Part shown: positions 46,379 through 59,185 of the stretch, piece by piece
Numbering within the stretch: the stretch's first letter is position 1
How the letters are laid out: each line of letters begins with the position of its first letter
Assembly (NCBI RefSeq): GCF_012489685.1
Contig: NC_080041.1
Coordinates: 21,081,802 to 21,145,801 of the forward strand
Origin: Lotus japonicus
Lineage: Eukaryota > Streptophyta > Magnoliopsida > Fabales > Fabaceae
Length of the DNA stretch: 64,000 nt
Direction of reading: 5' to 3'
The notes under the pieces: model-generated
Told to the model about the DNA's origin: nothing
Database searches by the model: none
The model's input: only the letters and a program-made list of their open reading frames with translations
Position numbers and translations under genes: made by a program

Positions 46379-47271
46379 TGTTAAATATGAGTTAGTTGAA
46401 GACTTTATAAGAGATGTAACTCATAAACTCAATGCCTTAAGATTTTGGATAAAGACGTAGTATCTAAATCTCATGATGTCTTATCTCGTTGGTCCTTTGG
46501 TGCATGGTTTTATCTCCCCAACAAGTGGAATTAGAGCCGATAGTTGGTAGCCATGGTTACGGCTTCTTGTGTTGAAAGTCTTTCGAGCGGCGTATCTCAT
46601 TGTCGTAGTAAAGCGAACGGGCGGATGGCGGTGCAAGTGTGGATAGTTATTTGAAAATTCTAGTGTGTGCAAAGTGCAAACTAAGATATTAGTCTTAAAT
46701 TTTGTGGACCTAACTAAAGAGGAAAACACAAGGCAAAATAGCAAAGGTACATGTGGCTAATAGATGTTAGAGGACAATAAACAATGATTTTGTAATTTAG
46801 GGACGATATATATAAATTCATAGCTCCCGTTAAAACAAATTAACAATCTCAAAATAATAAAAGCGTAGTTTTATACTCCTGAACAACTTTTTAGTTTTTA
46901 GGCTACATAGAGTTAAGTAAAGTGCCAAACTTCTGATTTAATATACTTGATTTTCTGAATCGCACTAATATACATATACACTCTTTGGCATTAAACTTTT
47001 CCAATACTAAATATGATTTATTCTTCAAAATTGCAAATATTACAAGGAGAAAAAAATTGCGAATTTCAACATACTTTCTCTCTACTAAGTGTTACCATAG
47101 TCAAGAATTAAAGTGCAGGATATATACCTGCACATGAAGCCTATACCATCTATTTGCTACTTTGTTACAATGATGATATCTATAAATTTGTAAGAGAAAT
47201 ATATTGGAAAATGAATATATTATGTATGAAATTAACTACAATATAGTTCAGCTTTTCTTCACCCCTGACTC
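46379..47271. other. Spacer between the tandem duplication and the WRKY gene
   Basis: Possible LTR/primer-binding remnant at 46490-46530. No gene seen in the remainder. Confidence 0.35.
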
Positions 47272-50200
47272 TCATTTATCTTCAGCTGAAGCAAACAGAG
47301 ATTCCATACTGTTACCACTGCTACTACCAGAGTTGAACATGACATCAGCCATATCAGCTACTGGATAATCAATTCCATATTTTGAAGTTGAGGGTCCAGC
47401 ACCACCACTACCACTACCACCGCCGGTACCACCACCTGAGTGGCGGCTGAGGTTCACCGACGACAGCCACCCATGGACTGAAGTTGATGATGGAGACAAT
47501 TGGGGGGAAATTGTAGTTGGAGTCATGTCCCTAGATATATTTACTAGTAGTTGTGGTGCTGGATATGATGATGGTGCTGTTGAGGACATGTGACAGGTAT
47601 GGTCACCTCTGTATGTTACTTGAAATATGTTAGGATTGCCATCAAGTCTTTGTACTTGCTTCTTAGCAGGGCATGCATATAATTTCTGGTGGGTGCACCT
47701 ATAGTAACTCCTGAGAAGTAAGAAATTTTCAAACCATGAGAGGAAAATATGAATGATTGCCTAAAACCATATGAAAAGTTGTCACGTAGCTAGTTGAGAA
47801 CACAAGCTGAGTGTGTGGGAATAGTTTTCACGTTCAATTCCCCCACAATATCTAGAAGAGGGATGAAGAGCCTTAAGCGTGCCTAAATCTTGAATCTGGA
47901 ATAGTTAGCATCCGAAGGGTGACTAAAACCAGAGTTGTATACAAAAAAAAGTTCAAGTTTTCGATAAAGACAAATTAAACGATGAGTTTTATATTATATT
48001 TAAGGCTTAAATATGTTTTTGGTCCCTCTAAAATTAGGGTTTTTTGGTTTAGGACCCTCTAAATATTTTTTGTTGGTATACACTCTTATTTTGAAAATAA
48101 TATGGAGGGATAAGTCCCTGCCGTTACCTTTACCTAACAGACGCTGACATGACATATTTTTGAGGTACCTAAACTAAGGAACCATGATTTTAGAAGGACC
48201 TAAACTAAAGAACCATAATTTTAGAAAGACCTAAAACTTAATTTCTATCATGTCTTAGGTCCTCTAAATTCATGGTTCTTTGGCTTAGGTCCCTCTAAAC
48301 GACGTAAGGTGACGACAGTATTATTTTGCATTTAGAGGTGTATACCAACAAAAAATATTTAGAGGGTCCTAAACCAAAAAACCCTAATTTTAGAGGGATC
48401 AGAAACATATTTAAGCCTTATATTTTTAACATGTTCATCATGTAGGAGCCTATTGGGTGCACATAATCACCTAATTCGTGCTAAAATTCAACTTTTTACT
48501 AGTACAATGATGCATTAAACCATTTGATCTTAGATTCTCTAACAACATCATTAACCAATTAAATAAAATCACATGAATGCTTTTATAGTATATTTCTAAC
48601 AATGATTAGTGATTAATATTTAATCAAGGCATAGTCATTTGTTCCTTCTGTTTTTAAAAAAGAAAAATTATGTGCTTCTAGCTAGTTGCAATTGAAAATG
48701 AGGCTATTTGTCTTATGCTATCAATTTGCTTATCAATAGTCAATTTACTGATTTATTTGATACTCTTAAGGGACGTCAGTGCATAGATAACTAGTCAAAT
48801 ACTTTTTCCATGTGAATGAGTCACTTTCTGGGACACAAGTGTTGTGCTACTGAATATTCAGACTTGATGAAGAAATCTCAGAAGGAGAAAGGTAAGAGAT
48901 TATTCTCTGGAAGGTACAATGGAAGACAAATTAAAGGTGACTTTGAATTGAAAATTTCAAACTCTATAGGAAACTATACCATATATTATATATGTTGTCG
49001 GAAATATTTGTAGTTGGCTCTTATTTATATGTTTTAACCATTCAAGGATCATGCATACATATATGCGGGTTCATTTTAATTAGGTGTTTCAATTCATGCC
49101 ACCAAATTAGTAGAAAAGTTGAGTTGATCAAGTATAGACTGCATAATTAATCAATTAGCTAATTAATATATTCAAGTACAGATTAATTAATTAATTAATT
49201 AATTAATTAATTAATAACTACTTAGTTAATTCATTAATTAATCATACCTTGGGTATTTGGAACCAAGAATCTCTTTTTGACCATATTTTCTCCAAGTGAA
49301 ACCATCTTCTGGTGGCATCTCAGTGTTTCCAACCAAGGGTGCAGGAACCATCGCTATTCTCTTCTCCAGATCAATCTTTCTGCTATCACTTAATGGGAAC
49401 ACCCAATCATTAGGTCCATGTCCAAGAAATTAATTACTACTTTGTAAAGATAATTGTATTAGTCAACGGGCTTGTAGAAAAGTATGCAAAATGCAATTAA
49501 TTAGCAGGAAATACCCATGTGAACTTGTTGCCAAATTGCTAAGAAAGAACTTGGAAAATTCTATTATACTTTTGAGTCACTTCCAATAATGTATTAATAG
49601 TGTATACGGATATAAACTAAAGCTTACAAACGTCAAAAGCATATCACTTTTGTTTTCTTTCTTTCAATTATTGAGGAGGAATGAAGTGTAAGCCATGTAC
49701 AATTCCTATAATGGAGGGGACAAAATTAAACAGAACAATCTTTTCTGCATTGCCATTTGCATAAAACTAGTTACCCATATAGCAGGCAACTACATCCATA
49801 AATAAACTAGTTATCAATGAAGCTAGGCAAACTAACTATATACATAAACTAGTTACCCAAAGGAGAAAACTTAGATGCAGTTCCATACATCTAGTTTTTA
49901 CTATTGTGATTTGAATTCAAAAAATGAAAAATTATTACATTAATGAATTAAGAAAGTGAATGGTTGAAATTTTCATTGGACAACAACCTAAACAGTACAA
50001 ATGTATTGTATCTAAGTTTTATCCTTACCCAAATAGCTAATTAGATTCAAGCCCACACATACATATATGTACATAGTGAGGTTAAAGCACACACATATAT
50101 ATGTACATAGTGAGGTTATGTAAAAAGTCAATTTTGAAACTCAGAAGCTACTTACATGAGTTTCTTTATCGAATTAGTTCTGATTTTAGAATAAATTGTA

Positions 50201-50835
50201 TAAAAATTTCCAGACATACACTTACAATACGACAAGCTCTTATACGCATGCACTAGTTACCCATAAAGCTAGAAAGATTCAGTTCCCATAACTACATAAT
50301 TCACATCAATGCAATTAAGAAGAAAAGAAGATAGATACCTTTTTTTGGGATGTGAAGGTGATGCTTCTATTCCCTGCATTTCTCCTTCCTTTGATCTCTC
50401 AGAGGAACCTTCCACATCCCTATACCTTAACAGGTGCGGAACATCGCTGCCACCACTCATCACCATTTTGTTCTCAAGCAAGGCCCTCACATCAAACGGC
50501 TGCTGCTGCATTCGAAACAACTGATCCAACATCTGAGCCTGCTTCTGAGTTTCATGCTTAAAAACATCATGAGGCAGCATTGGAACAAAGGAAGAAGGTG
50601 GTGTAATTGTTGTAGTTAGTTCTTGCTGTGAAAACATCATCATCGTTAGCTTTTCTTTAGCTTCAACAAATGCCTTCATCACCTCATCAATAGACAAGGA
50701 TAGCAAGTCAGGGTGGTTGGCCATGTTGGGTAGTTCTGGTTCAAAGTTTCTTGCCAATTCACATGCATACTTAATAGAATTCAACACCTCTTCCATTGTT
50801 TCTTGTGAGAATTCCTGCTTTGTCTTGCTTGCCAT
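47272..50835 (-). CDS. Group III WRKY transcription factor (355 aa)
   Basis: Three exons: 50835-50339, 49379-49248 and 47710-47272, with phases matching at both joins. The WRKY domain is split by the intron typical of the family (after SKYPR). Exon 2 has FTWRKYGQKEI. Exon 3 has the C2HC zinc finger with C-x7-C-x23-H-T-C spacing, which defines group III. The N-terminus (MEEVLNSIKYACELARNFE) resembles AtWRKY55 as I recall it. The C-terminus is Ser/Gly-rich, with a GGGTGGGSGSGG run. It should be a nuclear W-box-binding regulator in defence or senescence. Intron 2 contains a MITE (48001-48420) and an ATTA microsatellite. Confidence 0.95.
48001..48420. mobile_element. MITE with about 80-bp inverted repeats in WRKY intron 2
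   Basis: Left end TAAGGCTTAAATATGTTTTT is mirrored by the right end; the inverted match extends to GTTGGTATACA, about 80 bp. This is a terminus type widespread in legumes. The target duplication is unclear in AT-rich flanks. No coding capacity. Confidence 0.85.
49182..49214. repeat. (ATTA)n microsatellite
   Basis: About eight ATTA units in WRKY intron 2, near the exon 2 donor. Confidence 0.9.
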
Positions 50836-51775
50836 ATATAGAACTGAAAACTAGGATATGATTGAAAGTTTTAAAGGGGTTGTTAAGAAGAGCAAGTTTA
50901 AGTTTCTTAGTAAGCTTCTATGTTGGTTCTGTCTTTTAGAGGAAAAGGATACTACTAGAAGAAGTAGATATATGTTTCCATTTACACGGTGCAAAAAAGG
51001 AAAATCTTAAAAAACAAAAGGTGGAAATGGGAACTTGTGTGGAAATGAAGACTTGGTCTTTGCCTCTTTGGTCTATGCCACATGGAAAATCAAAGTGTTT
51101 TTTTCTATTGGTCATGAGAAGACCCTCTTGCCCCATTGAAACCGTTTCCTTAATGGGACCTTTGTTTTGATGAATTTTTCAAGGTTTGAAGGAATGACCA
51201 AGCAGGAACTTTTCTTCATTGTGTGCCAATTCTTCGCAGCTAGCTAGGATTTGAACGTATCATAAGTGATTAACCCTCAGTTCTGGGAATAATCCTCTTT
51301 CATTACTAAGTTTACTTTAGGCATGACAATCAAGTTCAAATCTGTGGGTTCATAACCCTTACCCAACTTCAACGAAGTTTATGAAAAATCAAATCCTAAC
51401 CCGAACTTGAAGAGGCGGGGATAAGTTCGGGTGTAGATACTCACCTCAAACTCGTCCACGATGTAGTCTATTAAATAAATTGAACAGTACTTTTTTTTGA
51501 AAAGAAATTGAACAATACTTAATTCATATCTTTTGTGAAAAAATGTGATTTAATTCTTAAGTATATAAAAAATTTAAGATTCTTTTATGTGTTTTATAAT
51601 TTTTTTTGAATTAAAATGTGTTTTCTGCAAGATTTATTTAAAAATATATAAGTGAATAATATTAAGAAAAAACATCTTAAAAATAAGGAAGATTTGGGTT
51701 TCCAAGCATAATGGGCATGAGATTAAGTTTCATCTTAAAAACATCTTAGTTTACTTGGTGCGCACATAAGAGAAA
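50836..51775. other. WRKY upstream region and spacer
   Basis: Presumed promoter of the minus-strand WRKY gene, then AT-rich sequence. 51315-51470 contains a CATGACAATCAAGTTC...ACCCGAACTTGAAG stretch, a scrap of a GGGTA-type DNA element. No gene seen. Confidence 0.35.
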
Positions 51776-52550
51776 TCTATATATATATATAAAGAATGTT
51801 TTCTTCTAGAAGCCTTATACCACATGTTTCCCCCTAAGTAATTTATTTTCCCTCCAAAACAAAAAACTTATTTTCACTATTTTTTTGGCACATTAATTGC
51901 GGTGTTTAATAATACTTATGAGTTATGACCAAATACACAATAAATAAATTAGTAATTTACTAAAAAGGAATATAAAACTATATTTTCTAAATCTATGACA
52001 GTATTAGTTTTTGAACTCATCAATAACAGTATTATTATCTCAACGTATAAATTTTTAAGATGAAACCAAGAACTTTTTTTTTATTGTCACACTTAGAAGT
52101 GAATTATTTTTTTAAGAATAAAACATAAGTTTACAAAAGCTATAAAACTATATATATGAAAGGGCTCACACAATTGAATACTAATCTTTCGAAAAAGAAA
52201 AAAAAAACAATTGAATACTAATTCTAATGGTTTTCAATTTTTCAACATGGCACCCCAAATTCATCCATTTTCCCACCAAGAAAAAAAAATTCTACTTTTT
52301 TTTCATAGCATACAAATTCATGACTCATCCTATTTATTATTGTCTTATTTAATTAAAATTTTAATTTTCAGTTTAGCACTTATATTAACGAACAACCGTA
52401 TTGAAATTAATATATTAATTTTTTTTTATTTTGAAACACATATTTTGAAACAGTGGTTATTAACAATTAACAATTAAATACTAATTCTAATGGTTGTCAA
52501 TTAAAATAGTACTACATTTAAATTTTGTCAATTAAAATAGTATTTCTCCA

Positions 52551-53230
52551 ATGTTTTCACATGAAGCAAAAATAAAATTTCTCCAAACACTAGCTAAAGC
52601 TAAGGCAGTATTTAAAACTAATAATTATATCTCCAAAATCAGGATTGTGAACAATAAAGCTTGGAAGATAGTTGTCAGAGTGCTACCACTATGTAGAGTC
52701 CTCAACACAAAGCAATCTGACAAGCCGAACTTCATTGACATGATCTTCATGAATGCTAAGGTTTGTTAAAAAAAAAAATCATATCAAGCGTTTTTTAGAG
52801 ATAAACGCTTTTTCCAAGATCTGAGTATGTTGATGTTTTTTTCCAAAAAAAAATCTTGCATCTATAAAATGTTTTAACGAAACTCCTACATTTTTCAGGG
52901 TGACAAGATTCAGTGTATAGTTTGGAGTAGCCCCGTTGTAAAATTTGAGTCAGCCTTAAAAGAGAGGTTTGTACAACGAAATTGTCATACTCAACGTCTC
53001 TATCAATATTCAAGTTGCAAACTGAAGTAAAACCTTTAGAAGCTGGAAAATTTTTGCTTTTACGGGAAATCTTGAAGTGTACACTGTGGGAAGATTTCGC
53101 TCAACAATTTTTACAATATGTAGCTAAAGGACACGATGGTCCAGTGGTTCTTATTATGCAGTTGACTAAAACGAAAATGTACAAATGTACTAACATGTTA
53201 CCAAAAAAATTATGTTTTATTTATTGGTAA
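52551..53230 (+). pseudogene. Replication protein A (RPA70)-like relic inside the Helitron
   Basis: Exon-like segment to 52760 (WKIVVRVLPLCRVLN...FIDMIFMNAK), then a GT-AG intron (52761-52898), then GDKIQCIVWSPVVKFESALKE. A later frame has TLWEDFAQQFLQYV...GPVVLIMQLTKTKMYK. These match the order of OB-fold segments of plant RPA1-like proteins often carried by Helitrons. The frames are broken and the protein is incomplete at both ends. Confidence 0.65.
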
Positions 53231-55674
53231 ATACTTAAATCATTTCTATTTATTGGTAAAAACAAATATATATCATAAATAATCAAAAATTATAAATCAA
53301 TATTTTACATACAGAACTTTAAAAATAATAAATACAGATAATTATGTTTTAAATATTGAAATACAGATGCATTTTCTTAAATAATAATTGAAGAAAAGTA
53401 CGAAAGTACATATTTTTGTATTAATTGTTTTTAGAATAAAATAATAATATTTTTTGTAATATTAAATTTGATTAATTCTTTTCATAACAATTTGGAGGCA
53501 AAAACAATATTAAATTTGTATTTGAATTTTGAATTTACTTGAAAGTAGTCATTGAGTTAAATGTCTCCAATCACTACCTAAAACCAATGTAGTTAATTCC
53601 AGGAATTACTTTTAAAAAAAAGTTATTTAAGACTCATAATTTCAGCATACTAATTAAATGCGAAATTATAAAGTTCAACACTATAGTATGAAATAATATT
53701 TTTTTCAATTTTAAATATTAATTTAACTTGGAATTATTTTTTAGGATTAATATATATATATATATATATAACGAAAACATGGTATATAAAAGAGTAATAA
53801 ATGTGATACTTTTATAGGTTGATAGAACCCGAATTTAAAATTTCAGGTTGATTATTTCTTTTATTGGGTTATTTTAATTTGAATTTCATCGAAGATTTAC
53901 TTGACTAATTTCAATTTTCAACTAGATTTTTAATGATATATAATAGGCATTAAAAGTATTTAAATGTACTAAATTATTTCATATATAATTACTTATAACT
54001 CTTCTAAAGTTTTAACATAATGAATCAACGTTTCAAAAAAAACATAATGAATCAAATTGGTTGGCTCTCAAATTTAACAAAAATTTCAAAATTCAAATTC
54101 AAAATTTTATATAATTTGTAATTTCAAGAGAAATCTCAACAATCATGAATCTTCAATTCTACGTGCCTTTTGAAATAGAAATCCATTCCTTTCAACACAT
54201 ATTCATTATATAGATATAGACTTTAACGTTATTTTATCAATCTTATACACATTTTTTCCTCATGTTCTCCTTTTCCATGTTAAAATAATACTCGGTCCTT
54301 ATCGTTATTTTCAATTGCATTGTACACGTCATTCTCTTACCCATGAGATAATGTGTTCTATCATCTAAATTTATAATTTCCCAGGTCCGCTACTTCTCTA
54401 GAGAAAGCAAAAATTTGTGCAAGTACATTTGTGTTCTTCTTCTATTCTCTTTTTCCTAATATAATTAATAATGTTATCTTTTCTCCACGATTTCATCTGA
54501 TCTTCTCCTGTTCTAATTTTTTTCGTCTAGGTCTTCTACTTCTCCGGAGAAAGTACTCATCATTTGCGCAGGCATGTGTGCATTTCTTCTCTTTAATTTC
54601 CTTGTGATATATTGTGTGCTATCTTTTTCTTCATGATTAATTTTCCCATTTTCTTATTATTTAACACGCCATGCATAGTATTGTGAACGATAATTTCCAT
54701 AAAATTGTGCATGATTTGGTATTTGTTCTACTTTATGTGGAGTTCTTTTCTTCTATCTTCTCTATTTTCCCCTACTTTCACTTTGCTTTGGTATTTTCCT
54801 CAGTCATTTTAGAGGCAAGGGGATCGATATAAGGGAGCGCTCAGTCAAATGTTGCGAGATATTGAGGATGAGCATGTAATGAGGCAAGTTCAAAGGAAGA
54901 CATGAGAATGTTTTATTTCAACAAAGGAATGATGAGTTAGGCCAATGACAAACCTATCAAGGGATAATATTCGAGAGCTCCAAGATAGAAAGACATACAC
55001 AAAATGAATCTGAAATGTGATCCAATTTTGTGTGAATTAAAAAAATCATTTTATTTTTTATTTTTTTTCACATAAAGGTTTAACTTTGATCCATACTTTT
55101 ACACATTTAAAGATCCTTCACTTTGTAATTTTAATAATTTCCTTTTTCCAAGAAATAAGATTTAGTAAGTCAGACGATCATCTTCTTAGTTTGCTCAAAG
55201 CATTAACCTGCTAGATTTACAAATGTTTTCTAATTAATATGCTTTGATGCACAATTTAATTCTTATCTTTTGTATGTGGAAGACGTGAAAAAATAACTTA
55301 ATAAAAGTAAAATATGCAGCGGTCGTTGCATTTAGAAAATACAAATATTATTTACTTAATTTTTAGATCACCATTTCAATAATTTTATGGGTATATATAT
55401 ATTATATTTTAAAAAATCAATGTATACTTTTTGTCCCTACTGAAAAATGAATTTTAAAGATATTAGTGATCTTAATATAAATATTAAATGCATTTTATAT
55501 AATTTTTTTGTTACAAGCATTCTATATAATTTGTTTGCCTCATATATAGTTTGTTTGCCTCATTATATAAGAGTACTTTTTAAAAATAATATTAAATATT
55601 TTATAAATTGATAATTATGAAAAAAAATACCAACAAATTGATCATTCTAAACCATCGGTGTCACAATTTTTTTT

Positions 55675-55893
55675 GTTATAAAAATGGTAGAAGGAAGATA
55701 AAGTACCTCCAGACTACCGGGTAAGGCGCCAGTTGCATGCTGAGGAGACCAGCAGAGGCTCACTCCTAGAAGAAGCGCTGAGGGATCTTCCTTAAGAGGG
55801 TTACTGCCAATTGGGTAGGGGATCTTAATCCTCGACCTATGAGGAGGTGAAAGTTAAACCTAAAGCCAGTTGTGTCGACCCATGTTGGCTTGA
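55675..55893 (-). mobile_element. SINE-like insertion
   Basis: On the minus strand it starts near AAGCCAACATGGGTCGAC. It has box A-like TGGCTTTAGG and box B-like AGGTCGAGGATT about 35 bp apart, and ends in an A run. The flanks share TGTCACA(A)TTTTTT (55659-55674 and 55894-55906), consistent with target-site duplication. A more diverged relative is at about 5825-5995. Confidence 0.55.
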
Positions 55894-56046
55894 TGTCACA
55901 TTTTTTGTTTTTTTATAAGCGTCACATTTTTTGGTATTATGGTTTTAAAATAAAACATCTTTTTGTAAAATTTCTATCTAATTTTTTTTTCTCAATTGAC
56001 ATTAATATCTCTTTTTTCAAATTAATGTATAAAATTCATTAAATAA

Positions 56047-56077
<31 letters not shown>

Positions 56078-56569
56078 AACATTTATATATTTATGCAATT
56101 AAAAATTGAACAAAATTGCATAAATATAATATTACACAAATTGTAAATATTATATATATAGTAAAGTAACCCGTGCATTGCACGGGTGATTCCGCTAGTT
56201 TAATATGAGAAAATGTGGTCACCAAAATCCTTTGGTTCAACGACATGCCTACGGTTTTGAAAAAAATGATATGCATACAAATGGGAAAATGAACATAAAT
56301 ACCAAGTTACATAGTGCTTAATTGCACTTTTATCTTTTATTATTGCGATTATGCGAATGAGTACCCTCTTCTTTAAAAAGTGTGATTTTAGTAGTAGAAT
56401 CTAATTTAATGACATGTTGCAATCAGATGCATCCCCTAGTGGGTACATCAACTTTTTAACTGGGTTTACCGATATGGCCTGCATTTGATGACATGTACTT
56501 GTCTTGTTGGACTCTCGAAATTGGGATAGAAAGTTTAACATGTTATTAGTGTAATTAGGGTTACTAATT

Positions 56570-56669
56570 TTTTTTGTCTTCACCAAGGTATCCCCACAGC
56601 CGATAGCCGTGAGACTAATCCCTCGCCCCACGGTCAGCGCACTAAGCGGTAGGGGGCTGACCAAGAAGT
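56570..56669 (-). mobile_element. 100-bp retroposed fragment with 16-bp target duplication
   Basis: Flanked by a perfect repeat ATTAGGGTTACTAATT (56554-56569 and 56670-56685). It ends in an A run on the minus strand after GGGGATACCTTGGTGAAGAC. No complete tRNA-type promoter is present, so it is likely a 5'-truncated SINE or LINE 3' end. Confidence 0.75.
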
Positions 56670-56685
56670 ATTAGGGTTACTAATT

Positions 56686-58785
56686 AGTACAACACGTGTG
56701 ATTCATGTTTTAAAAAAATTTTTTAAAATAAGGATTTTATAGTGTGTGAATTTTTTTTTACCTAATTACAACTCACGTGACAATCCTTGTTAGATATAGG
56801 TTATCTACATGGTTTTTTCACATTAGTTTTAATAATTCAAAATTCTTTTTAATCATTTTTTTGTCATTTTCTTCCCTCTTCTTCCTCCGCCGGTCTGCCC
56901 TCTCTCCTTCCCAGCCACACCTCCCCTGCCCAGCCACCGCACTAATCTTCGGCCATTACGAAAACCGCCCAAGACTTTCGAACCCCAAGAAAAATTGTGG
57001 AAACCCTCCGTTCTTCAGCCCCTCAAGTTTGTCTCTTTCAAACCATAACTCAAGGGTTTGGTTAGTGTTGCAACACTTTGGTTGTGATATGTTTACACTT
57101 CACTTTCTCTTACAATTCATTTACACACAATTTTCCTTCTTGTATCTCTCTATTAATTCTATCAAATTACATATCATTCATTTCTCGCTCTCTCTCTCCA
57201 TTTTGCTTGATTGTTGGGTGTCAAAAGGTTCTTCTCTTTTTTACAATTTTATTGTATTATGTTACACATTTAGTACGAACATACAGTTATCATGTTTTTT
57301 GTGACTTGGAAGTGAAGGTGGATGAACCCACCAAAGGGTAGAGGTTAAAACCTCATTGTTTCAAGCATTTAGAGAGTGACAATGACCATCTTTTGGGGCA
57401 TGAGCCGATGTCTCTATTTACGGTTGATTGATTTCAATGATGTTTTTTTGATTGTTCTGCATTTGTGCATTTATCCAAGTTAATTTGGTTTCTTCCTTTT
57501 GTTGTAATCAATTCAGATGGGGATGAATATTTGTTTTTCCATTTTGTAACAAGTACACATTCAAAAGCATCAAACGGAAGCACCAAATTTTTGTTGTGGG
57601 TATGGTTGATTCTTTGCTAGGGAGCCAACAAAGAAACCCAGAACACTCACTTTAATGAAACATTGTTCTTGCTGACTACAACATTCAGAAGGAGTCCATC
57701 TTCACTTTATCTGGCATTTGCACTCTATGCGCAAGGTGTTCGAAGGAATTCCCTAATGAGATGTTGTTTCCTAGATTTAGATAATTTATGTGTATGCTAA
57801 GGGTGATAGAGTTCAGAGGTTTTAGGTTTAGGGTTTTGGTAGTGTTCGTAGAGGCTTGAGCAGTGGTTGACTGGTTGTCGCGGGGTCGTGCCATGGCTCA
57901 TGGCTAGGTTGTGGTCGAGGTTGGGTGGTGGTTAGGAAGGGGAGATGAAAGGGGAAGAAGAAGAAGAAGAAGGGAGAAAGAGAAGGACCAAAAAGAATGA
58001 AAGAAGATTTTATCGTGTGAATGCTCAAATTGGTCCCTAAAATATTGGACACTGATAAGTTTGTCTCTAAACTTAGGAAATACCTACTGTGAGCCTTAAT
58101 TGTATAAAATGTCGGTCAAACTATTCATTGTGGTCAAATAAAATATTGGTCAAACTAGTCTTGTAGGAGTATTTCCTTCTTTTAGTGGAGAACTTGCAAG
58201 CGCTCAACACTTTGATTGACCATTCACTTGAATTTTGTAAACTGAAACTAATGTGAAATGTCACGTGGACAAACTACTCTCTTTCTTTGCCTGTTTTTGT
58301 TTGGTTTGGAGTAGAGATGAAGAAGGCATAGGAGTAGATACGCGACGACGGTGGTTGGTGACTGAAGAGCTTCAACGGAGGTGGTGATGACGCGACGCTT
58401 CGTGGACTGGAGATCCACGTAAAGGAGGCGCTGTGAACCCAGAGGTGGTGGTGGCAGCGCGGTTTGGTGGTGATGCTGCCAGATCTTGATTTTGAAGAAG
58501 AGGAGGAAGTGGTGGCAAATGGCTCTAGCGAAAGAAGGAAGTGGGTTCAAAGAAGAAGGTGGTGGTGGTGTTGGATCTAGATTCCCACATATCTGACCTC
58601 AAATCCTAAAAATGTACTCTGATTTCTTTGAGTGAAAGGAGAATGGAAAGGATTTGCTTTTTTATGTAAGGTGTTTGATGGTTTTTTTTTTATGTAAGGT
58701 GTTTGATGGTGACTGGGTTTGAGGAGATTGATTTTTTTTTTCCTGGAATTTTTTCAGCTTTATGTTGAAGATGATGATGAAGATG
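56686..58785. other. Transposon-derived spacer without recognised genes
   Basis: Contains CT-rich (56870-57230) and GAAGAAG-rich (57950-57980) tracts and long open stretches of low complexity, none with a recognisable domain. GGTCCCTAAAATATTGG near 58030 resembles an element end. Confidence 0.4.
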
Positions 58786-59006
58786 TTTGAAGAAGATGAA
58801 CATTCATCAATTTTTAGGTTTTTGTTTTACTTTTATTTATTTTTTAAATTTTTATCCGAGAATTCGTTAAATATTGGATGGAATTGGACGGAAAACCAAT
58901 TTTGCAACCGGGTGTAAACGTTAGGGACGTTTTTTGCTAATTTTAAAGTTTGGGGACAATTTTCGCAGGAAAGCCAAAGTTGGGGGACCAAAAGTGCAAT
59001 TAAGCC
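58786..59006. repeat. Dispersed repeat, copy B (uninterrupted)
   Basis: Colinear match to 41736-42281 minus the solo LTR. It preserves the empty insertion site (GGAAAACCAATTTTGC). It lies about 180 bp upstream of the TMEM87-like start codon. Confidence 0.8.
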
Positions 59007-59185
59007 AAAAAAATTTAGGGACCATTGTATAACTCGAAAACATGTGTAACTTTTTTTTTTTTTACTTTACTATGTCACGTATTAATGTTTGTGCTTATTC
59101 TCGTACGACGACATGATCACAAAATCAGCTACACTCTCTCACTGCAAATTCTGATCTGTTTCGCTGTGTTTGCAGCACTTTCACA

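Larger units (their letters stand above)
51776..56198 (+). mobile_element. Helitron (4423 bp)
   Basis: The 5' end TCTATATATATATATAAAG follows an A. The 3' end is a perfect 7-bp hairpin (CCCGTGC-ATT-GCACGGG, 56170-56186), an 8-nt spacer and CTAG (56195-56198) followed by T. This is the standard Helitron structure, inserted between A and T without target duplication. Inside are an RPA-like relic (52551-53230), a SINE-like insertion and TA microsatellites. No Rep/helicase sequence was recognised, so it is non-autonomous. Confidence 0.85.

Noticed and set aside
56777..57304. 175-codon open stretch as a gene
   Set aside because: Low-complexity Phe/Ser/Leu content from a CT-rich tract, with no domain or splice support.
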